From an uncultured Lachnospiraceae bacterium (GTDB taxonomy: Bacteria > Bacillota > Clostridia > Lachnospirales > Lachnospiraceae): a stretch of 24,776 bases of DNA. The DNA is taken from the NCBI GenBank assembly GCA_910585935.1, contig CAJUHN010000023.1, positions 1 through 24,776 of the forward strand, in the 5' to 3' direction. Position numbers and translations under genes: made by a program. Below, piece after piece: positions 1 through 9,240 of the stretch (positions are counted from its first letter, which is position 1; each line of letters begins with the position of its first letter). The notes under the pieces were generated by a model, which was given only the letters and a program-made list of their open reading frames with translations, was not told the DNA's origin and ran no database searches.

Positions 1-374
1 GATCAGGTGCCTCTTTTTATTTTTGGACTGTCAGAAATTTAACAGCCCCTTTTTGTTGCGTCTTGAAAATTTATTTAGACACCCCTTACACAAATAAGTT
101 TTTGTAAACGCTAAATTATTCAAAAACAGAATTACGAAAAGCGTTCAGTGTTTTTAAAAGTCTAATTTAGCTTGTTATATGGTTTTAAGAACAGCTATAC
201 AGTATTTTAAAAGTTAATTTCCAGATGTAACGAAAAGCAAAAGCGTATAATATTTAAGAATTATTAATTTTCACTTTTTAAAAGAATGTTTTTAGTATAT
301 TATTCTACCGATTGTAATTTGATACTCAAATCAAATGCACTTTCATCTTTAGATATGTAAGGATAAGGATTCTG
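1..374. other. Upstream non-coding region
   Basis: No supported gene is seen. The stretch is AT-rich with stops in all frames. A consensus -10-like TATAAT lies at 246-251, but no convincing -35 is visible at 16-18 bases upstream, so I do not call a promoter. The locus transcript probably starts somewhere here, because the first gene has a good ribosome binding site and no upstream partner in the window. Confidence 0.5.
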
Positions 375-422
375 ATGATTGAGTCGCTGATCAAAGGATT
401 TTTTATCTTAAAGGAAATAGAA

Positions 423-2384
423 ATGAGAGGGATTATGAAAAGGAGACTACATTTAGAACATTGGCAGGTCATCGCATTATATCTGCTTATCTATGATCTG
501 GTCGCAGTGAATGCTTCCTACTTTCTTGCCCTGTGGTTACGCTTTGATCTAAGTTATTCAGAAATACCTCCAGAGTATCTTCAGGCATTCTTAAAATTTG
601 CACCCATCTACAGCATCTTCTGCCTGATTCTATTCTGGGTACTTAAATTGTATAAGACAATCTGGCGGTTTGCGAGTTACAATGAACTGTCAAGAATCAT
701 CATCGCTTCGATTATTACAACGATTTTTCAGATTGTGGGTATCACTGTTTTATTTATTCGAATGCCTTTCTCCTATTATTTCTGGGGTGCCATACTTCAA
801 TTTATCTTTATCCTGGGTTCGAGATTTGGCTATCGGTTTTATTTAATGCTTGCAAAACATTATGAAAAAGATGATTCTGAAAAACCAAAGAATAAAGTGA
901 TGATCATTGGAGCTGGATCAGCTGGACAGATGCTCGTTCGGGATATCCAGCATGGGAATTACTACAACGATTATGTGGTTTGCATTATCGATGATAATCC
1001 AAACAAATGGAATCGAATGATTGAAAATGTTCCAGTTGTAGGTGGTCGAGACGTGATCGCCGAAACTGTAGTTAATAAAGGCATTAATAAAATCTACCTT
1101 GCAATCCCAAGTGCTACCAGACAGGAACAAAGTGAAATCCTCAACATCTGCAAAGAAACTGGATGCCAATTAAAAAACCTTCCCGGTTTATATCAGCTGG
1201 CAAATGATGAAATAAAAGTCTCTCGACTAAAAGATGTAGCGGTTGAAGATCTATTAGGAAGAGATCCTATCACAGTTGATCTCACCGAAGTGTTTGAATT
1301 CTTATCCGGTAAAACAATTTTAGTTACTGGTGGTGGAGGAAGTATTGGCTCTGAATTATGTCGTCAAATTGCAACTCATAATCCCAAACGACTGGTGATC
1401 TTCGACATCTATGAAAATAATGTTTATGACATCCAGCAGGAGCTAAAGCGTAAATATGGGAATGAACTTGATTTGGTTTGCTTGATTGGATCAGTTCAGG
1501 ATTCCAGAAGAATCTGGCAGGTTTTTGAAGAATATCAACCGGATATTGTGTTCCATGCAGCTGCTCATAAACATGTTCCTCTCATGGAAGTCAGTCCCTG
1601 TGAAGCTGTTAAAAATAATGCAATAGGTACTTATAAGACTGCTTATGCCGCTGCAATGAATGGCACAAAACGCTTCGTATTAATCAGCACAGATAAAGCG
1701 GTCAACCCAACTAATGTTATGGGTGCCACAAAAAGAATGTGTGAAATGGTTATTCAGACATTCGATGAGGCCGTTAAAAAAGGAACTGTTTCAGAATTAC
1801 CTGAAATATATAACCACAATTCACAAAAAGAAAAACTTAATGAGTTTAAACCTGTGACCCAATATGTAGCCGTCCGTTTTGGAAATGTTTTAGGATCTAA
1901 CGGTAGTGTCATTCCTCTCTTTAAGAAGCAAATAGCTAATGGTGGTCCGGTGACTGTGACACATCCAAACATCATTCGTTATTTCATGACAATCCCTGAA
2001 GCAGTTAGTTTAGTTCTCCAGGCTGGTTATTATGCGAAAGGCGGAGAGATATTCGTCCTGGATATGGGAGAACCTGTCAAAATTGATGATCTGGCTCGAA
2101 ACCTGATTAAACTGTCTGGTTTTAAACCGGATATCGATATAGAGGTTAAATATACTGGCCTTCGACCGGGTGAAAAACTATATGAAGAAAAGCTGATGGC
2201 TGAAGAAGGTTTGGAGAAGACTAAAAATAAGTTGATTCATATTGGAAAGCCAATTGCTTTTGATAAATTTGATTTTGTTGAAAAGCTGAAAGAAATAATG
2301 AATTGTGCCTATAGAAACGATCAGGAACAAGTGATTAACTACATTAAGCAAATCGTAGTGACATTTCAGCCAAATAACGACTGA
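423..2384 (+). CDS. pglF: Membrane NDP-sugar 4,6-dehydratase (PglF/WbpM/EpsC family)
   Basis: Predicted to convert UDP-GlcNAc to UDP-4-keto-6-deoxy-GlcNAc, the first step toward UDP-bacillosamine. The N-terminal ~140 residues hold four hydrophobic segments. A Rossmann-like domain follows (GAGSAGQMLVRDI), then the SDR catalytic domain with nucleotide-binding TGGGGSIGSEL near residue 302. The catalytic region reads STDKAVNPTNVMGATK: Ser 422, Met 433, Lys 437. Met replaces the usual SDR Tyr, which is the known SMK signature of the long WbpM/PglF subgroup. A length of about 650 residues fits the family. Start choice: ATG 423 has AAGGA at 411-415, 7 bases away. ATG 375 (AAGGA at 365-369) would add 16 residues, and ATG 435 is also possible. 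It heads the module, and the next gene starts 17 bases on. The substrate is inferred from family and neighbours. Confidence 0.93.
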   Translation: MRGIMKRRLHLEHWQVIALYLLIYDLVAVNASYFLALWLRFDLSYSEIPPEYLQAFLKFAPIYSIFCLILFWVLKLYKTIWRFASYNELSRIIIASIITTIFQIVGITVLFIRMPFSYYFWGAILQFIFILGSRFGYRFYLMLAKHYEKDDSEKPKNKVMIIGAGSAGQMLVRDIQHGNYYNDYVVCIIDDNPNKWNRMIENVPVVGGRDVIAETVVNKGINKIYLAIPSATRQEQSEILNICKETGCQLKNLPGLYQLANDEIKVSRLKDVAVEDLLGRDPITVDLTEVFEFLSGKTILVTGGGGSIGSELCRQIATHNPKRLVIFDIYENNVYDIQQELKRKYGNELDLVCLIGSVQDSRRIWQVFEEYQPDIVFHAAAHKHVPLMEVSPCEAVKNNAIGTYKTAYAAAMNGTKRFVLISTDKAVNPTNVMGATKRMCEMVIQTFDEAVKKGTVSELPEIYNHNSQKEKLNEFKPVTQYVAVRFGNVLGSNGSVIPLFKKQIANGGPVTVTHPNIIRYFMTIPEAVSLVLQAGYYAKGGEIFVLDMGEPVKIDDLARNLIKLSGFKPDIDIEVKYTGLRPGEKLYEEKLMAEEGLEKTKNKLIHIGKPIAFDKFDFVEKLKEIMNCAYRNDQEQVINYIKQIVVTFQPNND

Positions 2385-2401
2385 TAAGAGAGGAGATTAA
2401 T

Positions 2402-3625
2402 TTGGAACCATTCAAGAACAAAGTCTGGCTTTCGTCTCCAACAATGCATGGAGATGAACAGAAATGGGTGAATGACGCTTTTGAAAAAAATTGGGTATCA
2501 ACCGTTGGTGAAAACATTAATGTCATTGAAAAAGAGATAGCTAATTTTATCGGTGTAGAAGAGGCAGTAGCACTTTCTTCTGGAACAGCCGCTTTACATA
2601 TGGCGGTCAAACTAGCAGGTGAAAAATTATATGGTCGGCCAAAAGTTGGAGATGGGACATTAAAAGGAAAAAAAGTGTTCTGCTCAGATATGACATTTGC
2701 CGCCACTGTGAATCCTGTTGTTTACGAGGGTGGGGAACCTGTATTTATAGACATTGAATTAGACACCTGGAATATGGATCCTGAAGCTTTAAAAAAGGCC
2801 TTTGAAATTTTTCCAGATGTAAAATTAGTTGTTTTAGCTCATTTATATGGAACTCCTGCAAAGATTGATGAAATTCGGGAAATCTGCGATGAACATAACG
2901 CATTATTGATTGAAGATGCTGCGGAATCCCTGGGTGCGACTTATAAAGGAAAACAGACTGGTGCTTTTGGAGACGTTTCTATTATTTCATTTAATGGAAA
3001 TAAGATCATCACTGGTTCTAGTGGCGGAATGCTCTTAGCTAAGTCAAAAGATGATGCTGCTAAAGTCAGGAAATGGTCAACTCAAAGCAGAGAAACTGCT
3101 CCGTGGTATCAACATGAAGAGCTCGGTTACAACTATAGAATGAGTAATATTATTGCTGGAGTTGTGAGAGGCCAGCTTCCTTATTTAAAGGATCATATCC
3201 GACAAAAAAAAGACATTTTTGAATACTACAAACAAGAATTGAAAGGTCTTCCTATTGAATTAAATCCATTTAATGAAGAACATTCTCTTCCAAATTACTG
3301 GCTTTCTTGTTTAAAAATCAAGCCAGAGTATATATCTTCAATGATTACAAACGACTACGAGGCTTTCTATAAAAAGGAAATGGGAAAAAGCTGTCCCTCA
3401 GAGATCTTGGATGCAATTGCAAATATTAATGCGGAGGGACGGCCTATTTGGAAACCAATGCATCTTCAGCCGATATATCAAGCAAATGAATTTATAACCA
3501 CTGGTTCAGGTTGGGCAAATGGAGATGACGTCTTTAAATGTGGCTTGTGTTTGCCAAGCGATAATAAGATGAGCAAAGAAGAACAAGATGTCATTATTTC
3601 GGCAATTAAGAAATGTTTTGAGTAG
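2402..3625 (+). CDS. pglE: DegT/DnrJ/EryC1/StrS aminotransferase (PglE/EpsN type)
   Basis: PLP-dependent sugar aminotransferase, expected to add the C4 amino group to UDP-4-keto-6-deoxy-GlcNAc made by the upstream dehydratase. Visible family marks are the SSGTAALHMA phosphate-binding stretch near residue 60, the cofactor Asp in LLIEDAAESLGA (Asp172), and the Schiff-base Lys in SFNGNKIITGSSGG (Lys201). The 407-residue length is normal. The start is TTG at 2402, preceded by GAGAGGAG at 2388-2395 with 6-base spacing; no ATG is near, so the TTG start is well supported. The gene follows the dehydratase by 17 bases and precedes the sugar transferase by 11, so the three are very likely co-transcribed. 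The exact sugar is inferred. Confidence 0.93.
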   Translation: MEPFKNKVWLSSPTMHGDEQKWVNDAFEKNWVSTVGENINVIEKEIANFIGVEEAVALSSGTAALHMAVKLAGEKLYGRPKVGDGTLKGKKVFCSDMTFAATVNPVVYEGGEPVFIDIELDTWNMDPEALKKAFEIFPDVKLVVLAHLYGTPAKIDEIREICDEHNALLIEDAAESLGATYKGKQTGAFGDVSIISFNGNKIITGSSGGMLLAKSKDDAAKVRKWSTQSRETAPWYQHEELGYNYRMSNIIAGVVRGQLPYLKDHIRQKKDIFEYYKQELKGLPIELNPFNEEHSLPNYWLSCLKIKPEYISSMITNDYEAFYKKEMGKSCPSEILDAIANINAEGRPIWKPMHLQPIYQANEFITTGSGWANGDDVFKCGLCLPSDNKMSKEEQDVIISAIKKCFE

Positions 3626-3636
3626 GAGAGTTGTAG

Positions 3637-4266
3637 ATGTCTCATAAACAAGGTTTCTACGAAAAACACATCAAACGACCACAAGACTTCTGTTGCGCAT
3701 TGCTCGCTATGATTATTTTATCTCCGATCATGGCTATAACAGCAATATTGGTTCGAACAAACTTAGGTTCTCCAATTTTATTTACTCAAGATCGTCCGGG
3801 TAAAGATGGTAAGATATTCAAATTATATAAATTTCGGTCTATGAAGGATGCAACAGATAAGTATGGAAACCCGCTGCCAGATGATTTGAGGTTGACTTCT
3901 TTCGGGAAAAAGTTACGTGCAACATCTCTGGATGAACTTCCAGAACTGATAAATATTCTTAAAGGTGATATGGCAGTAGTTGGACCGAGACCTTTGTTAG
4001 TCAGTTACTTAGACAGATACTCAAAAACTCAGGCTAGAAGACATGAAGTTAAGCCTGGTTTTACTGGACTTGCTCAAGTTCATGGGCGTAATAGTATATC
4101 ATGGGAAGAAAAATTTGAGTGGGATGTCAGATATGTGGATAATGTAACGTTTGTTGAAGATTGGAAAATAATCTTACTAACTCTTAAAACTGTGATTAAA
4201 AAAGAAGGTATCTGTTCAAATAGCAGCGTAACAATGGAAGAATTTAAAGGTTCTAAAGCAATTTAG
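3637..4266 (+). CDS. pglC: Initiating sugar (phosphoglycosyl) transferase, PglC/EpsL type
   Basis: Monotopic phosphoglycosyl transferase of the bacterial sugar transferase family. It moves a phospho-sugar from the UDP-sugar to undecaprenyl phosphate at the inner membrane face and so starts repeat-unit assembly. The 209-residue protein is the short PglC form: one hydrophobic segment at residues ~17-40, then the conserved core TQDRPGKDGKIFKLYKFRSM, the catalytic Asp-Glu pair in SLDELPELIN (Asp99-Glu100), and GDMAVVGPRP. There is no N-terminal multi-span domain as in WbaP-type enzymes. AGGAG at 3624-3628 overlaps the previous stop and sits 8 bases before the ATG. Next to a bacillosamine pathway, the likely donor is UDP-diNAcBac; this is inference. 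Confidence 0.93.
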   Translation: MSHKQGFYEKHIKRPQDFCCALLAMIILSPIMAITAILVRTNLGSPILFTQDRPGKDGKIFKLYKFRSMKDATDKYGNPLPDDLRLTSFGKKLRATSLDELPELINILKGDMAVVGPRPLLVSYLDRYSKTQARRHEVKPGFTGLAQVHGRNSISWEEKFEWDVRYVDNVTFVEDWKIILLTLKTVIKKEGICSNSSVTMEEFKGSKAI

Positions 4267-4314
4267 AAGTTTCAATTCATCTGATAAATTCAATTGATGA
4301 ATTTGGAGGTCAAT

Positions 4315-4977
4315 ATGAAAAAACTAACAATTGTCGGTGCTGGAGGATATGGGAAGGTTGTAGCAGATATTGCCATTAAGAATGGATACGAAGATATTAC
4401 TTTTGTTGATGACAATCCATTGTTAAAAGATTGTTATGGATTTCCGGTGGTTGGAACTCTTAAAGATCTAAAAAATAATGATACAGATATTGTTGTAGCA
4501 ATCGGTAATGCAACTTTTAGAGAAAAGATTATGAAGTCTGTTACTAAAGATCGTTTGGTTTCTTTGGTTCATCCAAATTCGGTTATAGCTGAAGATGTCA
4601 AAATTGGTCCCGGAACAATCGTTATGGCTGGAGCGGTAATTAATCCGGGTGTAAAAATTGGTTGTGGGTGTATTGTCAATACTTCGAGTTCCATCGACCA
4701 TGACTGTTTGATTGAAGATTTTGTTCATGTTGCAGTAGGAGCTCATATTGCTGGTACCTGTCTTATTGGAAAAAAGACTTGGATAGGAGCTGGCGCAATT
4801 CTGAGTAATAATATTTCAATCAATGGCGATGTAACAGTTGGTGCAGGTACTGTAGTTATAAAAGACATCCAGGTACCTGGGATTTATGTGGGTGTTCCAG
4901 CTAAAAGAATTGATAAAGAGGATTGTGTGAATATGAAAAATAGTGATATCAATAAAAATCGGGGGGGGGGTAGCTAA
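4315..4977 (+). CDS. pglD: Sugar O/N-acetyltransferase, NeuD/PglD/EpsM type, ending in a G10 tract
   Basis: Left-handed beta-helix acetyltransferase expected to acetylate the C4 amine of UDP-4-amino-sugar, completing UDP-N,N'-diacetylbacillosamine. The N-terminal PglD-type domain shows IVGAGGYGKVVADIA and a VDDNP turn. Hexapeptide repeats follow, with the likely catalytic His129 in SSSIDHDC and a GVPAK end typical of the family. I choose ATG 4315 because GGAGG lies at 4305-4309; a longer frame from TTG 4294 has no ribosome binding site. The family ends soon after GVPAKRI, but here about 20 extra residues follow, finishing through ten G at 4961-4970 (Arg-Gly-Gly-Gly-Ser-stop). Loss of one G would add a different tail ending at 5017; gain of one G gives an immediate stop. 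Confidence 0.9.
   Translation: MKKLTIVGAGGYGKVVADIAIKNGYEDITFVDDNPLLKDCYGFPVVGTLKDLKNNDTDIVVAIGNATFREKIMKSVTKDRLVSLVHPNSVIAEDVKIGPGTIVMAGAVINPGVKIGCGCIVNTSSSIDHDCLIEDFVHVAVGAHIAGTCLIGKKTWIGAGAILSNNISINGDVTVGAGTVVIKDIQVPGIYVGVPAKRIDKEDCVNMKNSDINKNRGGGS
4961..4970 (+). repeat. Homopolymeric G10 tract inside the acetyltransferase 3' end
   Basis: Ten consecutive G in an otherwise AT-rich region, placed seven bases before the stop codon of the acetyltransferase. Tracts of this length are prone to slipped-strand changes, and here they would only alter the C-terminal tail. No comparable G run is seen elsewhere in the window. Confidence 0.9.
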
Positions 4978-5034
4978 ATATCTATCTACAAAAGGAATAT
5001 TAGTCGAATCTCCCTAAGTTGAACATCTAAGAAT

Positions 5035-5058
5035 AGAAAGTAGAAATTCTATCTTTCT
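5035..5058. other. Short AT-rich hairpin between the two acetyltransferase genes
   Basis: AGAAAG-TAGA pairs with TCTA-CTTTCT, with one bulged T at 5052 and a 3-base loop. There is no U-tract after it, so it is not a convincing terminator. It could shape mRNA processing, or be chance in AT-rich DNA. Confidence 0.25.
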
Positions 5059-5100
5059 TACTCTACCTCAAAAAAGTTTAATTATTCGAGGACGAGTGAT

Positions 5101-5748
5101 GTGAAAAGTTTAATTATCATTGGTGCTAGCGGATTTGGTAGAGAAGTTGCTTGGCTAGTTGAACGTATAAATAAAGTTAAACCAACATGGAATATTTTAG
5201 GGTTCCTTGATGATGATGAAACACTTCGAGACAAAACAGTAAACGGTTATAAAGTTTTAGGAAACGTAAGTGATGGTGTTTCTCGTTATAACCAATCTCA
5301 TTATATATGTGCTATAGGATCTTCAAAAATTCGACAAAGAGTAGTAAATACGATATATTGAATAAATCCAGATATCAAATTCTGTACACTTATTGATCCA
5401 TCAGTAGAGAAATCAGAACTTGTTTCAATTGAAGAAGGAACAATTATCTGTGCCCATACCATCCTAACTGTAAATATTACAATCGGGAAACATGTGATTA
5501 TTAATCTAGACTGTACTATTGGTCATGATGCTATCATACGTGATTGTTCAACCTTGTATCCAAGTGTCAATTTATCTAGAATAACCGATATAGGTAAATG
5601 TGTAGAATTAGGAACTGGTTCAAGAATTATACAAGGAATAGAAATTGGTAATAATACGATTGTCGGAGCAGGATCAACTGTTATTAGAAATCTCCCATCG
5701 AATTGTACAGCTGTGGGATCACCTGCAGTACCAATTAAGTTTACTTAA
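5101..5748 (+). pseudogene. Second NeuD/EpsM-type acetyltransferase, split by one in-frame TGA
   Basis: The start is GTG 5101 with GAGGA at 5088-5092. The N-terminus (SLIIIGASGFGREVAWL, then FLDDDE) is the PglD/NeuD-type domain. TGA at 5359-5361 stops it after 86 residues. The same frame then runs on without a stop to TAA at 5746-5748 with clear hexapeptide repeats (CTIGHDAIIRDC, IEIGNNTIVGAG) and the GSPAVPIK end. The whole frame would give 215 residues including the stop position, the normal family length, so one base change explains the break. TGA is an ordinary stop in neighbours (for example the dehydratase), so recoding is unlikely. The beta-helix half could in theory restart at ATG 5494. 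It is a paralogue of the upstream acetyltransferase and may once have acetylated another sugar of the repeat unit. Confidence 0.85.
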
Positions 5749-8097
5749 CTTTTGAGAACTATATTTATTAAGAGAAAATAATTATAAGAGACGCTTCATA
5801 TATTAAAGAAATCTTACTTTTAGATAAGTGTATTGCCTCGACTATTTTTAAGATTAAAAATCCCGGGAAAAGTTTTAGTAGATTTATAGCGATTTTTCTA
5901 AAATGAAATGAAAAAGCAAAACCAGGTTAATAACGAAATATTGTTATAAGCTATATTAGTTATTATTTGACTTAATTTATTTTTAATTGGTTGCTCGATC
6001 AAGAATTCATTTACTCGATTAAGATTTTGCTTGTACGTAAAAGTAGATAATAAATAATCATAAATAAAGATCTAAATAATCAAGCTTACTTAATGATATA
6101 AAATATTATATAAGATAGTTAAAAGAGTTTTTACTTTTTGAGTCATTTTTGAGTATTGAATGTAGCGAAATAGAATTGATTATTTTCGGACTCTAATTAA
6201 AACTCTTTTTAAAGGTATGACCTATTAATGAAGGTGATTGAGTGATAGAAGGTAATAAATTTATTTTAGATTGAGCCGCTCGATTGTTTCTGATGCTACT
6301 TATTACTTTCTTTTTTTTGGACTTGTTTTTAAAAACTGTGATCTATTTTGACAGAAAGACTATGTTTAAAGAATAGTTACTAGATAACTCTCTGCTTTTA
6401 ATTTAATTCTAAAAAAAAATCTGCGTAAACGTAAATGGCTGGTTCACTTCACATATGGATTTTTGTTATTTGGATTCAAATCACTGGGTAATTTGTTTCT
6501 TTTTGGATAATGTATAAAATTCTTTAAAAGATAATCAGCGACTGAGGCAAGGAAGTCTCCAAAATTGTCAGGAAACATATCTATACAGATTTTCATTTAT
6601 TTAGGTCAGCACTCTAGTTTCAATAGCTTGCGTTAAAAAAATGTCAAGCGACTGTATTATCATCGTTAATTACCATAATCTAATAAGAGATGAAAATTAA
6701 CGATAATCTCTGAAGAACACCGATTCACTACAATTACTTTAGTATTTTAGAACAGATGTACTCTTTGATAAAAATTAAAAAAGTATTTCTGTGAATTCAT
6801 ATTCGTTATTCTCATTACGATAAGTATCAAAGTCAAATATTTTTGATTAATCGAATGAAAAGTCTAATATTATTCTTCAGAGTTCTTTTTTCTAATTTCC
6901 ATTTAATATTTCACCAGCAGCTAACGCAAGAGTTTTTTGGATGGTGAAGATAGTCCCAAAATTCTCTGGCTTATAATTTCCTAATAAGTTTGAAGAACTC
7001 TTTGTGCTTGTATGGATCATCAGAGAACGATAGGTTCAGGAGATGATGTTTACCAGTAATTAGGGTGTTAGCCTCGGTATATCATAAAGCTTTTTTTATA
7101 AATGGATTTAAACTGATTAACGAGTTCAACTAGAGTTGTGATATCGATATGGTTTAGAATTCGCTACAAAATGCTTTTGATGAATACTTAAAAAGGAATA
7201 CGATGAATATGACTCAAATAAATGACAACACAACGATTTTCTGTAGATTTAGTCTTGGAAACACCTTTCAAAACTAATAACAAGTCTCCGGAGAAATGTT
7301 ATATACGATATGGCAAAAAAATAGATTTTCCGACTAAATGTTAAAATGTCATGTTTTTAGCAAATTATGAGTCATATAATCATTTTTTTATTATGTATAG
7401 AGATTATACCTGTTTTCTAGACACATTGAGTTGTCAATCAGAAATTCGATTATATTTAATATTGTTAGAGGGATTCAATACTAACGAAAAACTATAGGGC
7501 TCTCTTTGAAAATGTGTATATTTCTTGCAAGTGAAATGAGGATCAACGTGATTTCCCTAATGATCTAGATGTATGTTATATTGAATCGACCAATCAACAA
7601 AGATGGCCGTAAATAAGCTATCAGGATGATAAGGTGATAAGTTGTTAGTATTTAAGTGGTCGTAAATTAATTCATTAATTAATAATAATTAAATTAATTA
7701 GCAGTCTTATTAATGTATACTTTTTTTGAGTAATTACGAATACTTATATATTAGGCTTTATAACTAAAAAATCTGTTTTTACTTAAAAATATATAAATTT
7801 ACAGTCTCACTAGTATAGCTTGGCATTTGTATCTTTTGATAAACTGATGATAAAAAACTTTATAGATTAATAACTAAAATATATATTTTGTTTGTAATAT
7901 ATCATTATTAAAAATATAATTATTATTTTTATACAAAGTATACAAGTGTTCTTGTTTTGATTGAAATTATAGAATGACTAGACCATTGTATAATAATTGT
8001 TCTAATTAGAAAATTATTCTCAGAATTAATAAAATTATAGTAGTGATAATGATTTTGAAAAAAAATAATTTGTAGTGGATTTAGAATTGGTGATTAT
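5749..8097. other. 2.3-kb region without intact genes
   Basis: Very AT-rich, with stops in every frame and no protein longer than about 50 residues. Three faint traces are present. First, antisense open stretches run in nearly continuous frames from about 7081 down to 6444. Second, a 48-codon + strand frame covers 7351-7497. Third, a hydrophobic + strand frame starts at 6242 with an internal TGA. None matches a family I can name. The region before 8098 contains TATAAT at 7989-7994 without a good -35. The length suggests one or two decayed genes, not a regulatory region. Confidence 0.6.
6444..7081 (-). pseudogene. Possible fossil gene, antisense, unidentified
   Basis: Reading the minus strand from 7081, one frame stays open for 36 codons. 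After a TAA at 6971-6973 it continues for 19 codons, and after a TGA at 6911-6913 for 25 more. The translation has ordinary protein composition (for example EFFKLIRKL, AREFWDYLHHPKNSC). A second frame from 6836 then carries on with several stops and ends in a 50-codon open stretch with its own ATG at 6596 (MKICIDMFPDNFGDFLASVA) and stop at 6444-6446. This looks like a gene damaged by point changes and one frameshift, but AT-rich chance frames cannot be excluded and I recognise no family. Confidence 0.25.
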
Positions 8098-9240
8098 ATG
8101 AAGAAGGTATTAATGGTTTCATCTGTTGGTAGATTCATAAAAACATTTGAGAAAAACGATATTAAAATTCTCGAAGAGATGGGATTTCAAGTTGATATTG
8201 CCACAAACACCGTATTAAATGATAATGATAGTCTAAACGAATTACATAATCTAGTTAATAATATCGAGTTTCCGCGGAGACCTTTCTCTCTAAAAACAAT
8301 CTCTGCAACTAGTAAATTATTGAAATTATTGAAAAGAAATGACTATTATGCTATCCATGTTCATACTCCTGTGGCGGCATTTATTACTCGATTAGTTGTA
8401 CTCTTGTATAAAAAGAAAAAAATGAAAATCATTTACACATGTCATGGTTTTCACTTTAATAGAAATAGTTCATTGCTCAATTGGATGTTATATTATCCAA
8501 TCGAATATTTAATGTCTTTTGTCACAGATCTCATTATAACAATTAACCAAGAGGATTATGAAATTGCAAAAAAATTCAAAGCAAAAAATGTGGAATTAAT
8601 CGCGGGTGTAGGCATAGATTTAAATAGAATCAATAGTAACCAAGTAAATGGAGATGAATTGAGAAATGCTCTTGGATATGTAAATGATTTTATCATAATT
8701 ACTATTGGTGAATTGTCAAAAAGAAAGAATCAGAAAGTTATTTTCGAAGCATTATCATTACTTAATTCAAAAAACATTAGATATATATTAATTGGTTCTG
8801 GATCTGAATACTTAAACCTTAAGAAATTAGCGACTAAATTAAATATATCTGATCAGATCGTATTTTGTGGTGAATTACAGAAAGACGATGTATACAAATT
8901 GATAAACATAGCAGATATTGGAGCTATCCCATCAAAAATCGAAGGACTTGGGTTGGCCGGATTAGAATGTTTAGCTTGTGGGAAACCTTTAATTGGTTCA
9001 GGATATCAAGGAATTAGTGAATATTTAAAAGATGGCTTAACAGGATTTATTTGTAAAAACAATCCAGAAACTTATGCATATAGGATTAAAGAATTAGTTG
9101 AAAACAAAACCTTAATACAAACAATGAAACCAAACTGTATACAGATGGCAACAAAATTTGATATCTCTCAAAGTGATAAACAGATGCGAAAAATCTATAA
9201 CTCTATATTGGGTGATACTGGGTGTTGTGTGAAATTATAA
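8098..9240 (+). CDS. Family 4 glycosyltransferase (GT-B)
   Basis: Retaining GT-B glycosyltransferase predicted to add one sugar to the lipid-linked repeat unit on the cytoplasmic side. The N-terminal acceptor domain has VSSVGRFIKTFEKND and the strongly conserved IHVHTPVAA, YTCHGFHF and TINQEDYEIAKKF stretches seen in EPS/capsule GT4 enzymes. The C-terminal donor domain has IGELSKRKNQ, LIGSGSE and the E-x7-E motif EGLGLAGLE near residue 282. The 380-residue length is normal. The ribosome binding site is weak (GGTGA, 4 bases before ATG 8098). The gene stands alone between two decayed regions, so it needs its own promoter or read-through from the front module. Donor and linkage are unknown. Confidence 0.92.
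   Translation: MKKVLMVSSVGRFIKTFEKNDIKILEEMGFQVDIATNTVLNDNDSLNELHNLVNNIEFPRRPFSLKTISATSKLLKLLKRNDYYAIHVHTPVAAFITRLVVLLYKKKKMKIIYTCHGFHFNRNSSLLNWMLYYPIEYLMSFVTDLIITINQEDYEIAKKFKAKNVELIAGVGIDLNRINSNQVNGDELRNALGYVNDFIIITIGELSKRKNQKVIFEALSLLNSKNIRYILIGSGSEYLNLKKLATKLNISDQIVFCGELQKDDVYKLINIADIGAIPSKIEGLGLAGLECLACGKPLIGSGYQGISEYLKDGLTGFICKNNPETYAYRIKELVENKTLIQTMKPNCIQMATKFDISQSDKQMRKIYNSILGDTGCCVKL

Noticed and set aside
246..251. TATAAT as the main promoter of the locus
   Set aside because: No convincing -35 at proper spacing, and such hexamers are frequent by chance in this AT-rich DNA.
4294..4314. Upstream TTG start for the PglD-like acetyltransferase
   Set aside because: It has no ribosome binding site and would place GGAGG inside the coding region; ATG 4315 fits both spacing and family N-terminus.
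5359..5361. TGA as a sense codon (selenocysteine or Trp recoding) in the second acetyltransferase
   Set aside because: TGA ends other genes here, Trp is TGG throughout, the family has no selenocysteine, and no suitable hairpin directly follows.
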